Assembly: GCA_025060415.1 (NCBI GenBank)
Contig: JANXBT010000001.1
Location: 68,313 to 132,312, forward strand
Length of the DNA stretch: 64,000 nucleotides
Source: Candidatus Bipolaricaulota bacterium
GTDB lineage: Bacteria > Bipolaricaulota > Bipolaricaulia > Bipolaricaulales > Bipolaricaulaceae
Direction: 5' to 3'
This document shows, piece after piece, positions 26,371 through 35,419 of this stretch (the first letter of the stretch is position 1; each line of letters opens with the position of its first letter). The position numbers and the translations under genes were made by a program. The notes below the pieces were generated by a model. That model did not search any database and was not told the DNA's origin. It was given only the letters and a program-made list of their open reading frames with translations.

Positions 26371-27900
26371 CTATTCAAGCCAGGCACGATGGGCCAGGAT
26401 GTACTCGCGGGGGTGATGGATGAGCCCCTTCACCTTGGTGCTCTGCGCGTTAATTTGCACCTCGTAGTGCAGGAAGATCCAGGGCGCGTCCTGCCAGATG
26501 AGCTTGATGGCCTCCGCGTACAGGTCCTTGCGGGCCTCCGGATCTGGGGTCACCCGGGCCTTCTCCAGCAGGGCATCCACCGCAGGGTTGGAGTAGAAGA
26601 ACCGGTTCTGGCCCGCCGGAGCCCACTGGCTGGTGTGGAACAGGGAGAACAGGCCGTAGTCCGCGTCCAGCGTCACCGTGCCCCACCCGAGCAGGAACAT
26701 GTCGAACGTGGCTTCATGAACGGGCTTGAACAGGAAGGACAGGTACGCGGCCCACTCCATGGTGATGAGCTCGGCCTCGATGCCCACGTTGCGGAGGTAG
26801 GCCTGGACCGCCTCGGCGATGGCGGCGTCCATCATGTACCGCCCGGTGGGGTGGTAGAGGGTCACCTTGAACCCCTTGGGGATCCCCGCCTCGGCCAAAA
26901 GCTTCTTGGCCTTCTCCGGGTCGTATTCATAGGGCTTCTGGGGGCTGTAGCCGAAGATGAGGGGCATGATGGGGGCGTCGGAGACGCCGCCGGCCCCGCC
27001 CAGGATCTCCTTCACAATGGCCTCCTTATCCACGGCGTAGTTCAGGGCCTGGCGCACGCGCCGGTCCGTCCACGGGGCCTTTTGGTAGTTGAAGGCGATG
27101 TAGATCGTGCGCACGCTGGGGACTTTCACCACCTCGAGCCCGGGGGTGGCCGCCACCCGCGGGGCATCCAGCGGGGGCACGCGCATGATGGCGTGGACCT
27201 GCCCGGTCTCCAGGAGCACCAGACGGGTGGCGTCCGAGGGCACGACCCGGAACACCACCGCGTCCACGTAGGGCTTGGGGCCCCAGTACTCATCGTTGCG
27301 CACGATCCGCACGTACTCCCCGCGCACCCACTTGTCGAACTTGAACGGCCCGGTGCCGATGGGGGCCACGATGTCCTGGCCCTCGGGGAGCTCGGCGATC
27401 TGCTTGGGGCTCACCATGGCCACGAAGTTGTGGGAGAGGTGGGAAATGATCGGGGCAAACGGCATGTCCAAATGGAGGCGGACCGTGTACTCGTCTACGA
27501 CCTCAATCCTCTGCACCCGCGGATAGAGGAGGAACCGGTAACTCGCCCTGCGGAAACGCTCGAGGTTGACCTTCACCGCTTCAGCGTTGAAGGGCGTGCC
27601 GTCGTGGAACTTCACGCCCTTGCGCAAGTACAGGGTGAGCGCAAGGCTGTCCTCGGAGAACTCCCAGGACTCCGCGAGGAGCGGGGCGATTTCCAGGTCC
27701 TCCGTCATGGTGAGCAGGGTCTCCGCGATGTGGGTGAGCACCATGCCCGCGGGAGCAGATGTGATCTTGTTGGGATCGAGGGACTCCGGGTCCGTCCCGA
27801 AGGCGATGATGAGCTCCCCGCCCATGCGTGGGCCCTGGGCCAACCCCATGGCGCTCAAACCAAGCAAACCACAAAGCACCCACAGCCCAATCCTCTTCAT
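26371..27900 (-). CDS. Peptide-type ABC substrate-binding protein (cassette 2)
   Basis: 509-residue secreted binding protein of family 5 (DppA/OppA). The signal peptide is MKRIGLWVLCGLLGLSAMGLA. The family signature follows at once: GGELIIAFGTDPESLDPN, then LAESWEFSEDSLALTLYLRKG and FHDGTPFNAEAV. The C-terminal domain includes NPAVDALLEKARVTPD. There is no lipobox. The start at 27900 has GAAGGAGGTG. Several family 5 members bind peptides, but sugars and metals are also known, so the ligand cannot be read from sequence. Confidence 0.9.
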   Translation of the reverse strand: MKRIGLWVLCGLLGLSAMGLAQGPRMGGELIIAFGTDPESLDPNKITSAPAGMVLTHIAETLLTMTEDLEIAPLLAESWEFSEDSLALTLYLRKGVKFHDGTPFNAEAVKVNLERFRRASYRFLLYPRVQRIEVVDEYTVRLHLDMPFAPIISHLSHNFVAMVSPKQIAELPEGQDIVAPIGTGPFKFDKWVRGEYVRIVRNDEYWGPKPYVDAVVFRVVPSDATRLVLLETGQVHAIMRVPPLDAPRVAATPGLEVVKVPSVRTIYIAFNYQKAPWTDRRVRQALNYAVDKEAIVKEILGGAGGVSDAPIMPLIFGYSPQKPYEYDPEKAKKLLAEAGIPKGFKVTLYHPTGRYMMDAAIAEAVQAYLRNVGIEAELITMEWAAYLSFLFKPVHEATFDMFLLGWGTVTLDADYGLFSLFHTSQWAPAGQNRFFYSNPAVDALLEKARVTPDPEARKDLYAEAIKLIWQDAPWIFLHYEVQINAQSTKVKGLIHHPREYILAHRAWLE

Positions 27901-28015
27901 AAGGCTGCACCTCCTTCGTGCGCTTTGTCTTTCTTGAGGCTCCCTTTATAGGCTCTCCCCGCTCTCACCCCCTCGTGGCCAGGATGACGGAGATTATAGC
28001 GGTTGGTCCCGGCGG
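27901..28015 (-). promoter_or_regulatory. Promoter region of cassette 2
   Basis: 115 bp between the two transporter cassettes. On the minus strand a perfect TATAAT (27998-27993) and a TATAAA (27950-27945) lie 93 and 45 bases before the start, followed by AAGGAGG. Cassette 2 thus probably has its own promoter. No terminator hairpin for cassette 1 is evident. Confidence 0.45.
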
Positions 28016-29035
28016 TCAGGCCCGCCGGCCCAGCCGGGGGTCGAGCGCGTCCCGAAGCCCATCGCCCAAGAAGTTGAAGCACAAAACCGTGAGGAAGATG
28101 AAAAGGCCGGGGAAGAGGGCGAGGTAGATGCCGTTGGGGTAGTACAGGAACTCCTGCGCGCGGGAGAGCATGTTGCCCCAGGACACCGCGGGCGGCTGGA
28201 TCCCCAGCCCCAGGAAGGAGAGGCCGGATTCGATGAGGATGGCCTCGCCCACCATGAGGGTGGACTGCACGATCAGGACGTGGAGGGCGTTGGGGAGGAG
28301 GTGGCGCAGGACGATGCGGGCCGCAGAGGCGCCCACCGCCTTGGAGGCGAGCGCAAACTCCCGCTCCTTTAGGCTCAGGATTTCGCCGCGCACCAGCCGG
28401 AACGCGGGCATCCAGGAGAGGGCGGTGATGACCACGATGATGAGGAGGATGCTTTTGGCCGGGCCCAAGGCCTCGGAGAGCCGCACGGCCCAGGGGAGCT
28501 CGCGGCTGGCCAAAAGCCCGCTCAGGATCAAAAGGAGCGGGAACTGGGGTATGGACAGCATGGCGTCGGTGAAGCGCGTCATGAGGGCGTCCACGGCGCC
28601 CCCGGCGTAGGCCACGGCCGCGCCCAAAAGCCCCCCGAAGAGGGTCGAGCCCAACGCCGCGGCGAAGCCGACAAGGAGGGAGACCCGCCCTCCGTAGAGG
28701 ACACGGGTGAGGAGGTCCCGGCCCAGATCGTCCGTGCCGAAGGGGTGAACCCCGCAGGGCCAGCCCACGAAGCTCCGTTCTCTTGAGCAACGGGGGAGCG
28801 CACGGGGGTCCTCCGGCGGGCGGAGGCTGGGCGCGCTGAAGCGCAGGCGCAGGTTGCTGCGGGCCGGATCGTACGGGGAGATCCAGGGGGCGAGCGCGGA
28901 GGACAAGGCGAGGACGAGGATGACCGCCCCGCCGAGGAGGGCCAGGCGGTGGCGGCGGAAGCGGCTCCAGGCCAGGCCCCAGGCCGAAACCGGCCGCTCC
29001 CTAGTCGTAGCGGATGCGCGGATCGGCCAAGGCAT
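28016..29035 (-). CDS. Peptide-type ABC permease, DppC-like (cassette 1)
   Basis: 339 residues. A membrane segment (HRLALLGGAVILVLALSSALA) is followed by a longer-than-usual loop of about 60 residues that includes two cysteines (LPRCSRERSFVGWPCGVHPFG). Then comes the OppC-type domain FGTDDLGRDLLTRVLYGG, the EAA loop ASKAVGASAARIVLRHLLPN and the diagnostic GLSFLGLGIQPPAVSWG. The ATG at 29035 overlaps the DppB-like gene by 35 bases, and I see no better in-frame start. No ATPase is encoded nearby. The extra loop with two cysteines distinguishes it from its cassette 2 counterpart. Confidence 0.85.
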   Translation of the reverse strand: MPWPIRASATTRERPVSAWGLAWSRFRRHRLALLGGAVILVLALSSALAPWISPYDPARSNLRLRFSAPSLRPPEDPRALPRCSRERSFVGWPCGVHPFGTDDLGRDLLTRVLYGGRVSLLVGFAAALGSTLFGGLLGAAVAYAGGAVDALMTRFTDAMLSIPQFPLLLILSGLLASRELPWAVRLSEALGPAKSILLIIVVITALSWMPAFRLVRGEILSLKEREFALASKAVGASAARIVLRHLLPNALHVLIVQSTLMVGEAILIESGLSFLGLGIQPPAVSWGNMLSRAQEFLYYPNGIYLALFPGLFIFLTVLCFNFLGDGLRDALDPRLGRRA

Positions 29036-29987
29036 AAGCCACGTCCGCCAGGATGTTGCAGAGGATGATCCAAAGGGAGATGAACATCAGGGCCACCATG
29101 GCCACGTTGAAGTCGTTGGCGAGGATGGCGTCGTAGATGGCCCGCCCCATCCCCGGCCAGTTGAACACGGTCTCCGTGAGCACCGCTCCCGAGAACACCC
29201 CGGGGATGGCCAGGGCCACGAGGGTGATGATGGGCAGGATGGCGTTGCGCAAGGCGTGCTTGAGGACCACCGCGCGCTCGGGGAGCCCCTTGGCTCGAGC
29301 CGTGCGGATGTACTCGTCGTGGATGACCTCGAGCATGGAGCTGCGCATGAAACGGGTCCAGGTGGCCATCTGGATGGAGGAAAGGGCCAGGACCGGAAGC
29401 ACCAGGTGCCGCAGGCGGTCCACCACGTAGGCCCCAAGTCCCTGTTCGGCCACGCCGGGGGTGCCCAGGCTCCCGGCCGGAAGCCAGCCCAACCGCACGG
29501 AGAAAACGTAGATGAGCAGGATCCCCAGCCAGAAGACGGGCACCGAGATGCCCACGAAGTTGAGGGTGGTAACGGCGTAGTCCACGAAGGAGTGGCGGCG
29601 CAGGGCGCACCACACCCCCGCGGGCACGGCCACCGCAAAGGCCACAAGGAGGGAAAGCCCGGAGAGGAGAAGGGTGTTGGGCATGCGCTGGCGGAATACG
29701 AACTCAGCGGCGGGCATGCCGTAGCGTCGGGAAGGCCCGAAATCCCCGCGCACTGCCCGGCTTAACCAATACCAATAGCGAATGTACCAGGGCTTGTCTA
29801 GACCATAGAGCTTGATGAGGCGCTCGTAGTCCGCGTGGGTGAACCCAGGGTTACCGAAGCGCAGCTCGTCGATGGGATCCCCAGGCTTCAGGGCCAAGAG
29901 GGCGTAGACCACAACAGAAATGAGGAAGAGGGTGGGGATCGCCAGGAGCAGCCGCCGCATCAAGAACGCGAGCATAAGCCGCGGCAA
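29001..29987 (-). CDS. Peptide-type ABC permease, DppB-like (cassette 1)
   Basis: 328-residue inner-membrane permease starting MPRLMLAFLMRRLLLAIPTLFLISVVVY, with the family motif KPGDPIDELRFGNPG. The EAA loop is ARAKGLPERAVVLKHALRNAILP and the ending is VAYALADPRIRYD, both as in DppB/OppB. It lies between the binding-protein gene and the DppC-like gene on one transcript. A 13-bp hairpin is placed just upstream of its start. Confidence 0.9.
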   Translation of the reverse strand: MPRLMLAFLMRRLLLAIPTLFLISVVVYALLALKPGDPIDELRFGNPGFTHADYERLIKLYGLDKPWYIRYWYWLSRAVRGDFGPSRRYGMPAAEFVFRQRMPNTLLLSGLSLLVAFAVAVPAGVWCALRRHSFVDYAVTTLNFVGISVPVFWLGILLIYVFSVRLGWLPAGSLGTPGVAEQGLGAYVVDRLRHLVLPVLALSSIQMATWTRFMRSSMLEVIHDEYIRTARAKGLPERAVVLKHALRNAILPIITLVALAIPGVFSGAVLTETVFNWPGMGRAIYDAILANDFNVAMVALMFISLWIILCNILADVAYALADPRIRYD

Positions 29988-29993
29988 AGGGTG

Positions 29994-30022
29994 CCCGGGG
30001 GAGGGGACGCCCCTCCCCCGGG
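29994..30022 (-). promoter_or_regulatory. Intercistronic hairpin, binding protein to permease (cassette 1)
   Basis: A perfect 13-bp GC-only-plus-one-AT stem (29994-30006 with 30010-30022, loop ACG) occupies almost the whole gap between the binding-protein stop and the DppB-like start. No T run follows. It has the same position as the hairpin of cassette 2. Confidence 0.6.
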
Positions 30023-30029
30023 ATCCGCC

Positions 30030-31931
30030 CTAGTAGACCCGTACGGCACCGCGCTCCACCCACCCCCACATCCACGCGTTCCAGAAGGGGGTGCGGGTGA
30101 TGGCCGCGCCGGCGAGGTAGTTGGCCAGCCCCACCTTGGACATCATGATCTCCACCCGCTCGTAGAGGGGGATGAACGGGAGCTCCCAGTTCACGATGAC
30201 CTGCATCTTTTTGATGATCTCCGCGCGCTTGGCCAGGTCGAACTCGTTGAGGGCGGCGAAGTGGAGGCGGTCGTACTCCTCGTGAACCCAGCCGCGCACG
30301 TTGGAGCCGGCGAAGGCGTTGGCCCGCCGCGGCACGTTGTCCAGGGGCTCCGGCGTGGTGGGGTCATCGGCCCAAAGCTCCCCGGAGATCTCGTCCGCGG
30401 GAACTTCGCCGATGCCGCCGCCCGCGGCGTACTCGATGATCCCCGGCCAGGTGCACAGGGAACCGCGGTTGATGAATTCCGTGCTGAACAAAACCGCCGC
30501 GGGCAGGTTCGTGGGCTCGAGCTTGATCCCCACCTCCGCCAGGTACTCCACGAGGAGCTCCTGGGTGCGCACGCGGAAGGGTGCGGGCGTGGTCACGTGG
30601 GGGAGGCGGAACTCCACCTTGCGCCCGTCGGGAGTGATGCGGTCGAGGATGCCGTTTCCGTCCGTGTCCTTCCAGCCCAACTCCGCGAGCAGGGCCCTGG
30701 CCCGCTCCGGGTCATAGGGCCACTGGATGAGGTCAGGGTTGTAGCCCACGTCGCCCCGCACCACGAAGGAGTTGGAGACGATGGCCCCCGGGAACACCGC
30801 CGCCGCCAGGGCCTCCCGGTCGATGGCCAGGATGATGGCCTGGCGGGTGCGCACGTCGTGGAGGAGGAGATCCCGGGCGAGGGCGCACCCCTCCTCGCCG
30901 TAGCGCGGGTGGCCGAAATGGTTGAAGTTGAGCATCTCGATGAACCCTGAGGGGATCACTTCCACCCGGAACATCCCGCCGCCCTGGGCCGCGAGGATCG
31001 TGGGGTCGTAACCGGAAAGGGCGATGTCGTCGGTGGCATCGAGCTCTCCGGCGAACAGGGCCGCCAGGAGCGTGGGCTCGTGGATGATGAAGCGCACGAT
31101 CACTTCCTGCACGTAGTTCTCCATGGGCCCGGGGGGCCGGAGGAAGAAGTCCGGCCGGCGCACCACCCGGAGGTACTGGTTCTTCACCCACTCGGCAAAC
31201 TTGAAGGGCCCGCTGCCCACGACCTTGGTGGGGTCACGGCCGGTGGCGGGGTCCGCGCCCAGGAATTTGGCGGTGATGATCTCCGCGGCCTTCTCCGGCT
31301 GGGCTTCCGCTTCCCGAATGGCTTCCCGGAAAATGGGCTCCCAAATGTGCTTGGGCGCGATGTCGTAAAACCGCGCGAGGCCAATGCGGCCCGAGGGGTT
31401 GGCGTAGAACGGGTTGGGCTCCTTGTAAACGATCGTGAAGTTCTTCGCGTCTTTAACGATGATCTCCTGGATCTTGTTGGAGAAGGTACGGAAGGTCACG
31501 GGGATCAAGGGGTGGTTCTGGACCTCGAAGGTGAAGAGGACGTCGGCGGTGGTGATGGGGGTACCGTCCGACCAGTAGGCGTCTTCCCGCAGGGTCCAAT
31601 CCACCTCTTGGCGGAGGAAGCGGCCCTGTTCGTCGTAAAACACGCGCAGCCGGCCGTTGGCAAACGTGGGGACCTCCGTGGCCAGGCCCGGAAGAAGGTT
31701 TCCGTGCACGTCGAAATAGGTGAGGCCGATGAAGAGGAGGGCCAGGATGTTTTCCTTGGTGTCGGCCGCGCCCTCCCAGGGGTTGAGCTGGTCCGGCTCC
31801 TGGGTGGCGCCGATGACGAGGTTGTTAAGGGCCGGTCCGCCGAAAACCGAGTTCCATCCCCACACCCCCAAGAGACCTAGGAACGCCAAACCTCGGAACG
31901 CCCGCAAGAACCACGGCCCCAAAGATGGCAT
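30030..31931 (-). CDS. Peptide-type ABC substrate-binding protein (cassette 1)
   Basis: 633-residue family 5 binding protein, about 120 residues longer than the cassette 2 paralogue. An N-terminal hydrophobic segment (FRGLAFLGLLGVWGW) serves as signal or anchor. Then LVIGATQEPDQLNPWEG, DWTLREDAYWSDGTPITTADV and ARALLAELGWKDTDGNGILDRITPDG follow, the last being a calcium-loop-like DxDxNG. The start at 31931 has AGGAGGTGAGG. It is first in an operon with the DppB- and DppC-like genes. The ligand is unknown. Confidence 0.88.
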   Translation of the reverse strand: MPSLGPWFLRAFRGLAFLGLLGVWGWNSVFGGPALNNLVIGATQEPDQLNPWEGAADTKENILALLFIGLTYFDVHGNLLPGLATEVPTFANGRLRVFYDEQGRFLRQEVDWTLREDAYWSDGTPITTADVLFTFEVQNHPLIPVTFRTFSNKIQEIIVKDAKNFTIVYKEPNPFYANPSGRIGLARFYDIAPKHIWEPIFREAIREAEAQPEKAAEIITAKFLGADPATGRDPTKVVGSGPFKFAEWVKNQYLRVVRRPDFFLRPPGPMENYVQEVIVRFIIHEPTLLAALFAGELDATDDIALSGYDPTILAAQGGGMFRVEVIPSGFIEMLNFNHFGHPRYGEEGCALARDLLLHDVRTRQAIILAIDREALAAAVFPGAIVSNSFVVRGDVGYNPDLIQWPYDPERARALLAELGWKDTDGNGILDRITPDGRKVEFRLPHVTTPAPFRVRTQELLVEYLAEVGIKLEPTNLPAAVLFSTEFINRGSLCTWPGIIEYAAGGGIGEVPADEISGELWADDPTTPEPLDNVPRRANAFAGSNVRGWVHEEYDRLHFAALNEFDLAKRAEIIKKMQVIVNWELPFIPLYERVEIMMSKVGLANYLAGAAITRTPFWNAWMWGWVERGAVRVY

Positions 31932-31990
31932 GCTGCCCTCACCTCCTAGGGTGTTCCCCCGTGGTTTCGCCCGTTGCGGGGATAGCCATC

Positions 31991-32019
31991 ATTATAGGCG
32001 GCCAAGGGGCGGCGTGAAG
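31991..32019 (-). promoter_or_regulatory. Promoter of cassette 1
   Basis: Minus strand: a perfect TATAAT (31996-31991), preceded at about 16 bases by TTCACG. The leader is about 55 nt and carries AGGAGGTG before the ATG at 31931. The -35 match is weak. Confidence 0.45.
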
Positions 32020-32021
32020 AG

Positions 32022-32050
32022 AAAAGGGGCCCGGGTTTGGCCCGGGCCCC
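32022..32050 (-). terminator. Rho-independent terminator of the sigma-factor operon
   Basis: A perfect 10-bp stem of GGGGCCCGGG type (32026-32035 with 32041-32050) and a five-base loop. On the minus strand it is followed by TTTTCTCTT. It lies 25 bases after the stop of the DUF4384/PKD gene. Confidence 0.8.
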
Positions 32051-32074
32051 CCACCGAGGAAGGAGGTTTGGGGC

Positions 32075-34189
32075 TCACAGCCCCTCGAGGGCGCCGATCG
32101 TGGTCTGCCAGAGGATGATGCGCACGTTCTGGGTGTAGGCTAGGGCGCGGCCGATGCGGAAGTTCAGGCCGGGGACCAGGGGGCCGGGATGCCCCTCCGG
32201 CAGGCCCACCACGAAGGGGTTCGTGGGCGGGTTCACCATGCGCTGCCGCAGGCGGGCCACCGCCGGCGTAGCTTCCGGGGTGCCGTCCCCGTCCATATCG
32301 AGCCGCAAATCGAAGTAGATCGTGGTGGCCCCGCGCACGGTGAAGGAGTAGGTCACGCTTCCCGTGCCCACGCTGCCCTCGCGCACCACCTGCCAACCCG
32401 CGCTCACCGGCTCCGGCACGAGCCCCAGCGGGGCCGGCCCGGTCTCCTCCGCGAACCCCACGAACTCCCCGTCCGTGCGCAGCTCGATGCGGAAGGCCCG
32501 CGGCGTGGTCCAAGTGGGCCCGCCGTTCACCGTGATGTACCAGCGATCCGTGCCCCACACGAAGATCCCGGGGATCCCGTATAGCGGGGGCATGCCCGGG
32601 ATGAGCGGCTGGACCACCACGGTCTGGCGGGCCGAGCCCGTGGCCCCGCGGTTGTCGGTCACCGTAAGGGTCACGGTGTAGGCGCCTGCCGCGCCGTAGG
32701 CCCAGGCCACCACGGGGCCGCTTTGGTCCGGAACGCCGTCGCCGTCCAGGTCCCACTGATAAGCAACGATCGTGCCGTCGGGATCGTAGGAGGCCGTCCC
32801 GTTAAAGATCACGGTCTGGCCTACTTTGGGCACGGCGGGGCTGAACGTGAACACGGCCACCGGCGGCTGGTTCACCACGAGGGGGCTCACCACCACGGTC
32901 TTCGTGGCGGTGCCGGTCGCGCCCTTGTCGTCGGTGACGCGGAGGCGCACCGTATAGGTTCCCGGCGTGGGGTAGCGGAAGAACACGGTTTTTCCGGTGG
33001 CGTCAAACGTCCCGTCGTCTTGGAAGTCCCACTCGTAGTTCACGATGGTGCCATCGGGATCGGAGGAGGCGGAGGCGTCGAACTGGATCCAATCCCCCGC
33101 CCGCGGCGATTCCGGCGTGAACGCGAAGCGCGCCACGGGCGGCTGGTTGATCACAAGGGGCACCACCACCACGGTCTTGGTCGCGGAAGCCGTGGCGCCC
33201 TTGTCGTCCGTGACCACAAGGCGCACGGTGTAGGTCCCCGGCGCGGTGTAGCGGAAGAACGCGACCTTCCCGGTGGCGTCGAACACCCCGTCGTTTTGGA
33301 AGTCCCACTGGTAATTCACGATAGTGCCGTCGGGGTCGGCGGAGGCGGAGGCGTCGAAGTACACCCAATCGCCGGCCCGCGGCGAGGCCGGGGCGAACGT
33401 GAACTGGGCCACCGGAGGCTGGTTGATCACCACCGGGGTCAGGGTCACGTTCAGGGTTCGGGTGCCGCCGGGCAGGATGTACACGGTGGTCGTGTAGTCC
33501 AGGTAGCCGGTTTTCCGGATGAGGACGGTGTGGGATCCCGCGGTCACCGGGAGGGTACGGGGGGTGTAGCCCCGGAAGACCCCGTCCACGTAGAGCTTGG
33601 CCAGGGGCGGGGTGGTGAGGACCTGGAGGGTCCCGTAGCCGGGGGCGGGGCCGTACACGATCTGGAAGCAGGTGAAGTCGAAGGCCCGTTGCGCCGGCTC
33701 GGGAACAAGCCCCAGCACCTGGGCCTCCAGTTGCTCTTGCCAACTTTGCGGGTCGGGGCTGAGAAGCGGGAAGGGCTGCTCGGGGCTATAGGCCTGGAAG
33801 TGAGGGATGGGCACGGTGGAGGCCATGATCTGGAGCCATTCGGTGCCCACCGGCGGGGCCACCCGGAACTGATACCCCTTTCCGGGGCTGGGGATCGTGT
33901 GCACCCCGGCCGGGAAATAGTTCTGGGGCTCGTACGCGTTGGGGAAGATCTGGTGCACCCTTCCGTCGGGCATGATGTCCCAGATGTAGACGTAAGCGGC
34001 GCGGTTGAGCTCGAAGTGGATGCGGACCGTTTCCCCCACGGAGTAGACGGGTTTATCCACCCAGATGCGCACCGTGAGTTCCCCGGCCGGCGGCTCCACG
34101 ATGATCCCCAAGGGGACCGCTTCCTCCTGGGCCAGGCCCCCGAGGGCCAAGGCCAGGGCCAGCCCAATTCCCACGACTTTCCGCTTCAT
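32075..34189 (-). CDS. Secreted DUF4384-PEGA-PKD protein
   Basis: 704 residues. A signal peptide (MKRKVVGIGLALALALGGLAQ) precedes a DUF4384-type domain (about 35-140, with LTVRIWVDKPVYSVGETVRIHFE and YVYIWDIMPDGRVHQIFPN). A PEGA domain (187-252, GTLQVLTTPPLAKLYVDG) and three PKD domains (257-342, 349-434, 441-526, each with WDFxDG or WDLDGDG and GTYTVRL) follow, then a 175-residue beta-rich tail I do not recognise. The start at 34189 has AGGAGGTAGGC. It is the last gene of the ECF sigma operon. PKD and PEGA modules mediate surface contacts, so I infer an envelope or extracellular structural protein made under sigma control. Confidence 0.85.
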   Translation of the reverse strand: MKRKVVGIGLALALALGGLAQEEAVPLGIIVEPPAGELTVRIWVDKPVYSVGETVRIHFELNRAAYVYIWDIMPDGRVHQIFPNAYEPQNYFPAGVHTIPSPGKGYQFRVAPPVGTEWLQIMASTVPIPHFQAYSPEQPFPLLSPDPQSWQEQLEAQVLGLVPEPAQRAFDFTCFQIVYGPAPGYGTLQVLTTPPLAKLYVDGVFRGYTPRTLPVTAGSHTVLIRKTGYLDYTTTVYILPGGTRTLNVTLTPVVINQPPVAQFTFAPASPRAGDWVYFDASASADPDGTIVNYQWDFQNDGVFDATGKVAFFRYTAPGTYTVRLVVTDDKGATASATKTVVVVPLVINQPPVARFAFTPESPRAGDWIQFDASASSDPDGTIVNYEWDFQDDGTFDATGKTVFFRYPTPGTYTVRLRVTDDKGATGTATKTVVVSPLVVNQPPVAVFTFSPAVPKVGQTVIFNGTASYDPDGTIVAYQWDLDGDGVPDQSGPVVAWAYGAAGAYTVTLTVTDNRGATGSARQTVVVQPLIPGMPPLYGIPGIFVWGTDRWYITVNGGPTWTTPRAFRIELRTDGEFVGFAEETGPAPLGLVPEPVSAGWQVVREGSVGTGSVTYSFTVRGATTIYFDLRLDMDGDGTPEATPAVARLRQRMVNPPTNPFVVGLPEGHPGPLVPGLNFRIGRALAYTQNVRIILWQTTIGALEGL
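32610..33433 (-). repeat. Three tandem PKD-coding repeats
   Basis: Units of about 273-276 bp encode the three PKD domains. Units one and two (33161-33433 and 32885-33160) are near-identical over long stretches, for example SPRAGDW and SASxDPDGTIVNYxWDF. Unit three (32610-32884) has diverged. I infer a recent in-frame duplication. Confidence 0.7.
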
Positions 34190-34191
34190 GC

Positions 34192-34902
34192 CTACCTCCT
34201 TTCGGGCTGGAACGCGAGCCGCCCGATTTCTTGGAGCATCTCCGGGGTGAGGGCGACCACGCTCCGCTGACATTGCTCCGCCGAAAGTACACCTACGGAG
34301 CACAGCCGGTTCAGGCGTCCTTGAACGAACGGGAACAGCCGGGGATCCGCGAACGCCCCGCCCTCCCAGAGGACGAAGTCGCCCACGGCCCAGGCCACCT
34401 CCAGCACGAACCGCTCCTCGGGCGGGAGGGGCTTGTCCGGGGGGGCGGGCGAGGCCGCCACCACGCCGGAGCGGGAAAGGACGCTGCGGGTGGCCAAAAG
34501 CACGGCCAAGCGCATCCGCAGCACCGCCTCGATCTCCTCCGGCTTCCGTCCCAAGGCCAGGAGCTTGCGCGCCTCGTTCATCATGGAGGAGCCCACAAGG
34601 CCGGTGTCCACGATGAACCCCTGGGCCAGGGCGAAGCGGATCACTTCCAGGATGCGTTCCGCGGCCTCGCGGGGGAGGCGGGCCAGGTCCTGCAGGAGGA
34701 GGAGGCTCACGGTGGGGGTGGCCCGGCCCGTGGCCATCCCCGCGCTCAGGGCGCCGGCCACGGCCGCCCGGAACTCGGGCGCCAGGTCCATCCCCAGGAG
34801 GAACTGCAGGACCTCCTCGGGGGCCGGGCAGGGGGAGGAGGGCAGGACGACGGGCTGGGCCAGAACTCCCAGGGCGATCAGGCTAAGAAGAGCGATCCGC
34901 AC
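34192..34902 (-). CDS. Secreted helical protein of unknown function
   Basis: 236 residues with a signal peptide (MRIALLSLIALGVLAQ) and a mainly helical mature part. I do not recognise a family. Features seen: cysteines at SSPCPAP, RLCSVGV and EQCQRS, a proline-rich link (ASPAPPDKPLPPEER), and a regular helix block around residues 70-140. The stop lies two bases before the start of the DUF4384/PKD gene, and its front overlaps the anti-sigma gene by 20 bases. The four genes are clearly one operon, so it probably works with the PKD protein at the envelope. Confidence 0.7.
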   Translation of the reverse strand: MRIALLSLIALGVLAQPVVLPSSPCPAPEEVLQFLLGMDLAPEFRAAVAGALSAGMATGRATPTVSLLLLQDLARLPREAAERILEVIRFALAQGFIVDTGLVGSSMMNEARKLLALGRKPEEIEAVLRMRLAVLLATRSVLSRSGVVAASPAPPDKPLPPEERFVLEVAWAVGDFVLWEGGAFADPRLFPFVQGRLNRLCSVGVLSAEQCQRSVVALTPEMLQEIGRLAFQPERR

Positions 34903-35419
34903 GGCCTCCTCCTACGTACCGCACGGACACGTACTCCCCGAAGGTGCGCAGGTACTCCTGGGCCAAGGGGTCTTGGCCCACCCACTTTCCGTCCACGAGG
35001 AAGGCGTACTCGTAGCGGCCCGGGGGGAGGGGGATGACGGCGGTCCAGATCCCATCCCGATCGGGGTCGGAAAGGGGGATGGGCTGCCAGGCGGAAAAGT
35101 CGCCCACCACGGCCACTTGGCGCGCGCCCGGCGCGGCGATCACGAAGAGGTTGGGGGCGAATTGGGGTATGGGTTTGGGGGCGGTGAGCCGGCCCAGGGC
35201 GAAGCCCAAAAGGAGGGCGCAGGCCGCGCCCACCAGGGCCCAGCGCGGCACCGGCTGCCGGAAAAACTCGCGGAGCCGTGCCCAGGGGCTCCGGCGCACG
35301 GGGCGGCGGGCGAGCTCCCCCACCACCCGCTCCTCCAGGCCGGCCAGCCTCCGGGCGCCCTCCCGGACCTCCTCGGCCAGGGCCGCGCGCACAAGCTCCT
35401 CCACCTCATCCCACCGCAT
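34883..35419 (-). CDS. Membrane anti-sigma-like protein with carbohydrate-binding-like E-set domain
   Basis: 178 residues. The cytoplasmic N-terminus (1-58) is charged and helical, but without a visible HxxxCxxC zinc motif. One membrane helix (WALVGAACALLLGFALGRL) follows at about 60-78. The outer part (about 90-172) resembles the isoamylase early-set/AMPK glycogen-binding fold: ARQVAVVGDFSAWQPIPL, then GIWTAVIPLPPGRYEYAFLVDG. It overlaps the sigma gene by 14 bases. I infer an anti-sigma factor that holds the ECF sigma at the membrane and may sense a ligand outside. Isoamylase-early-set proteins beside ECF genes are known in other phyla. Confidence 0.75.
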   Translation of the reverse strand: MRWDEVEELVRAALAEEVREGARRLAGLEERVVGELARRPVRRSPWARLREFFRQPVPRWALVGAACALLLGFALGRLTAPKPIPQFAPNLFVIAAPGARQVAVVGDFSAWQPIPLSDPDRDGIWTAVIPLPPGRYEYAFLVDGKWVGQDPLAQEYLRTFGEYVSVRYVGGGRADRSS

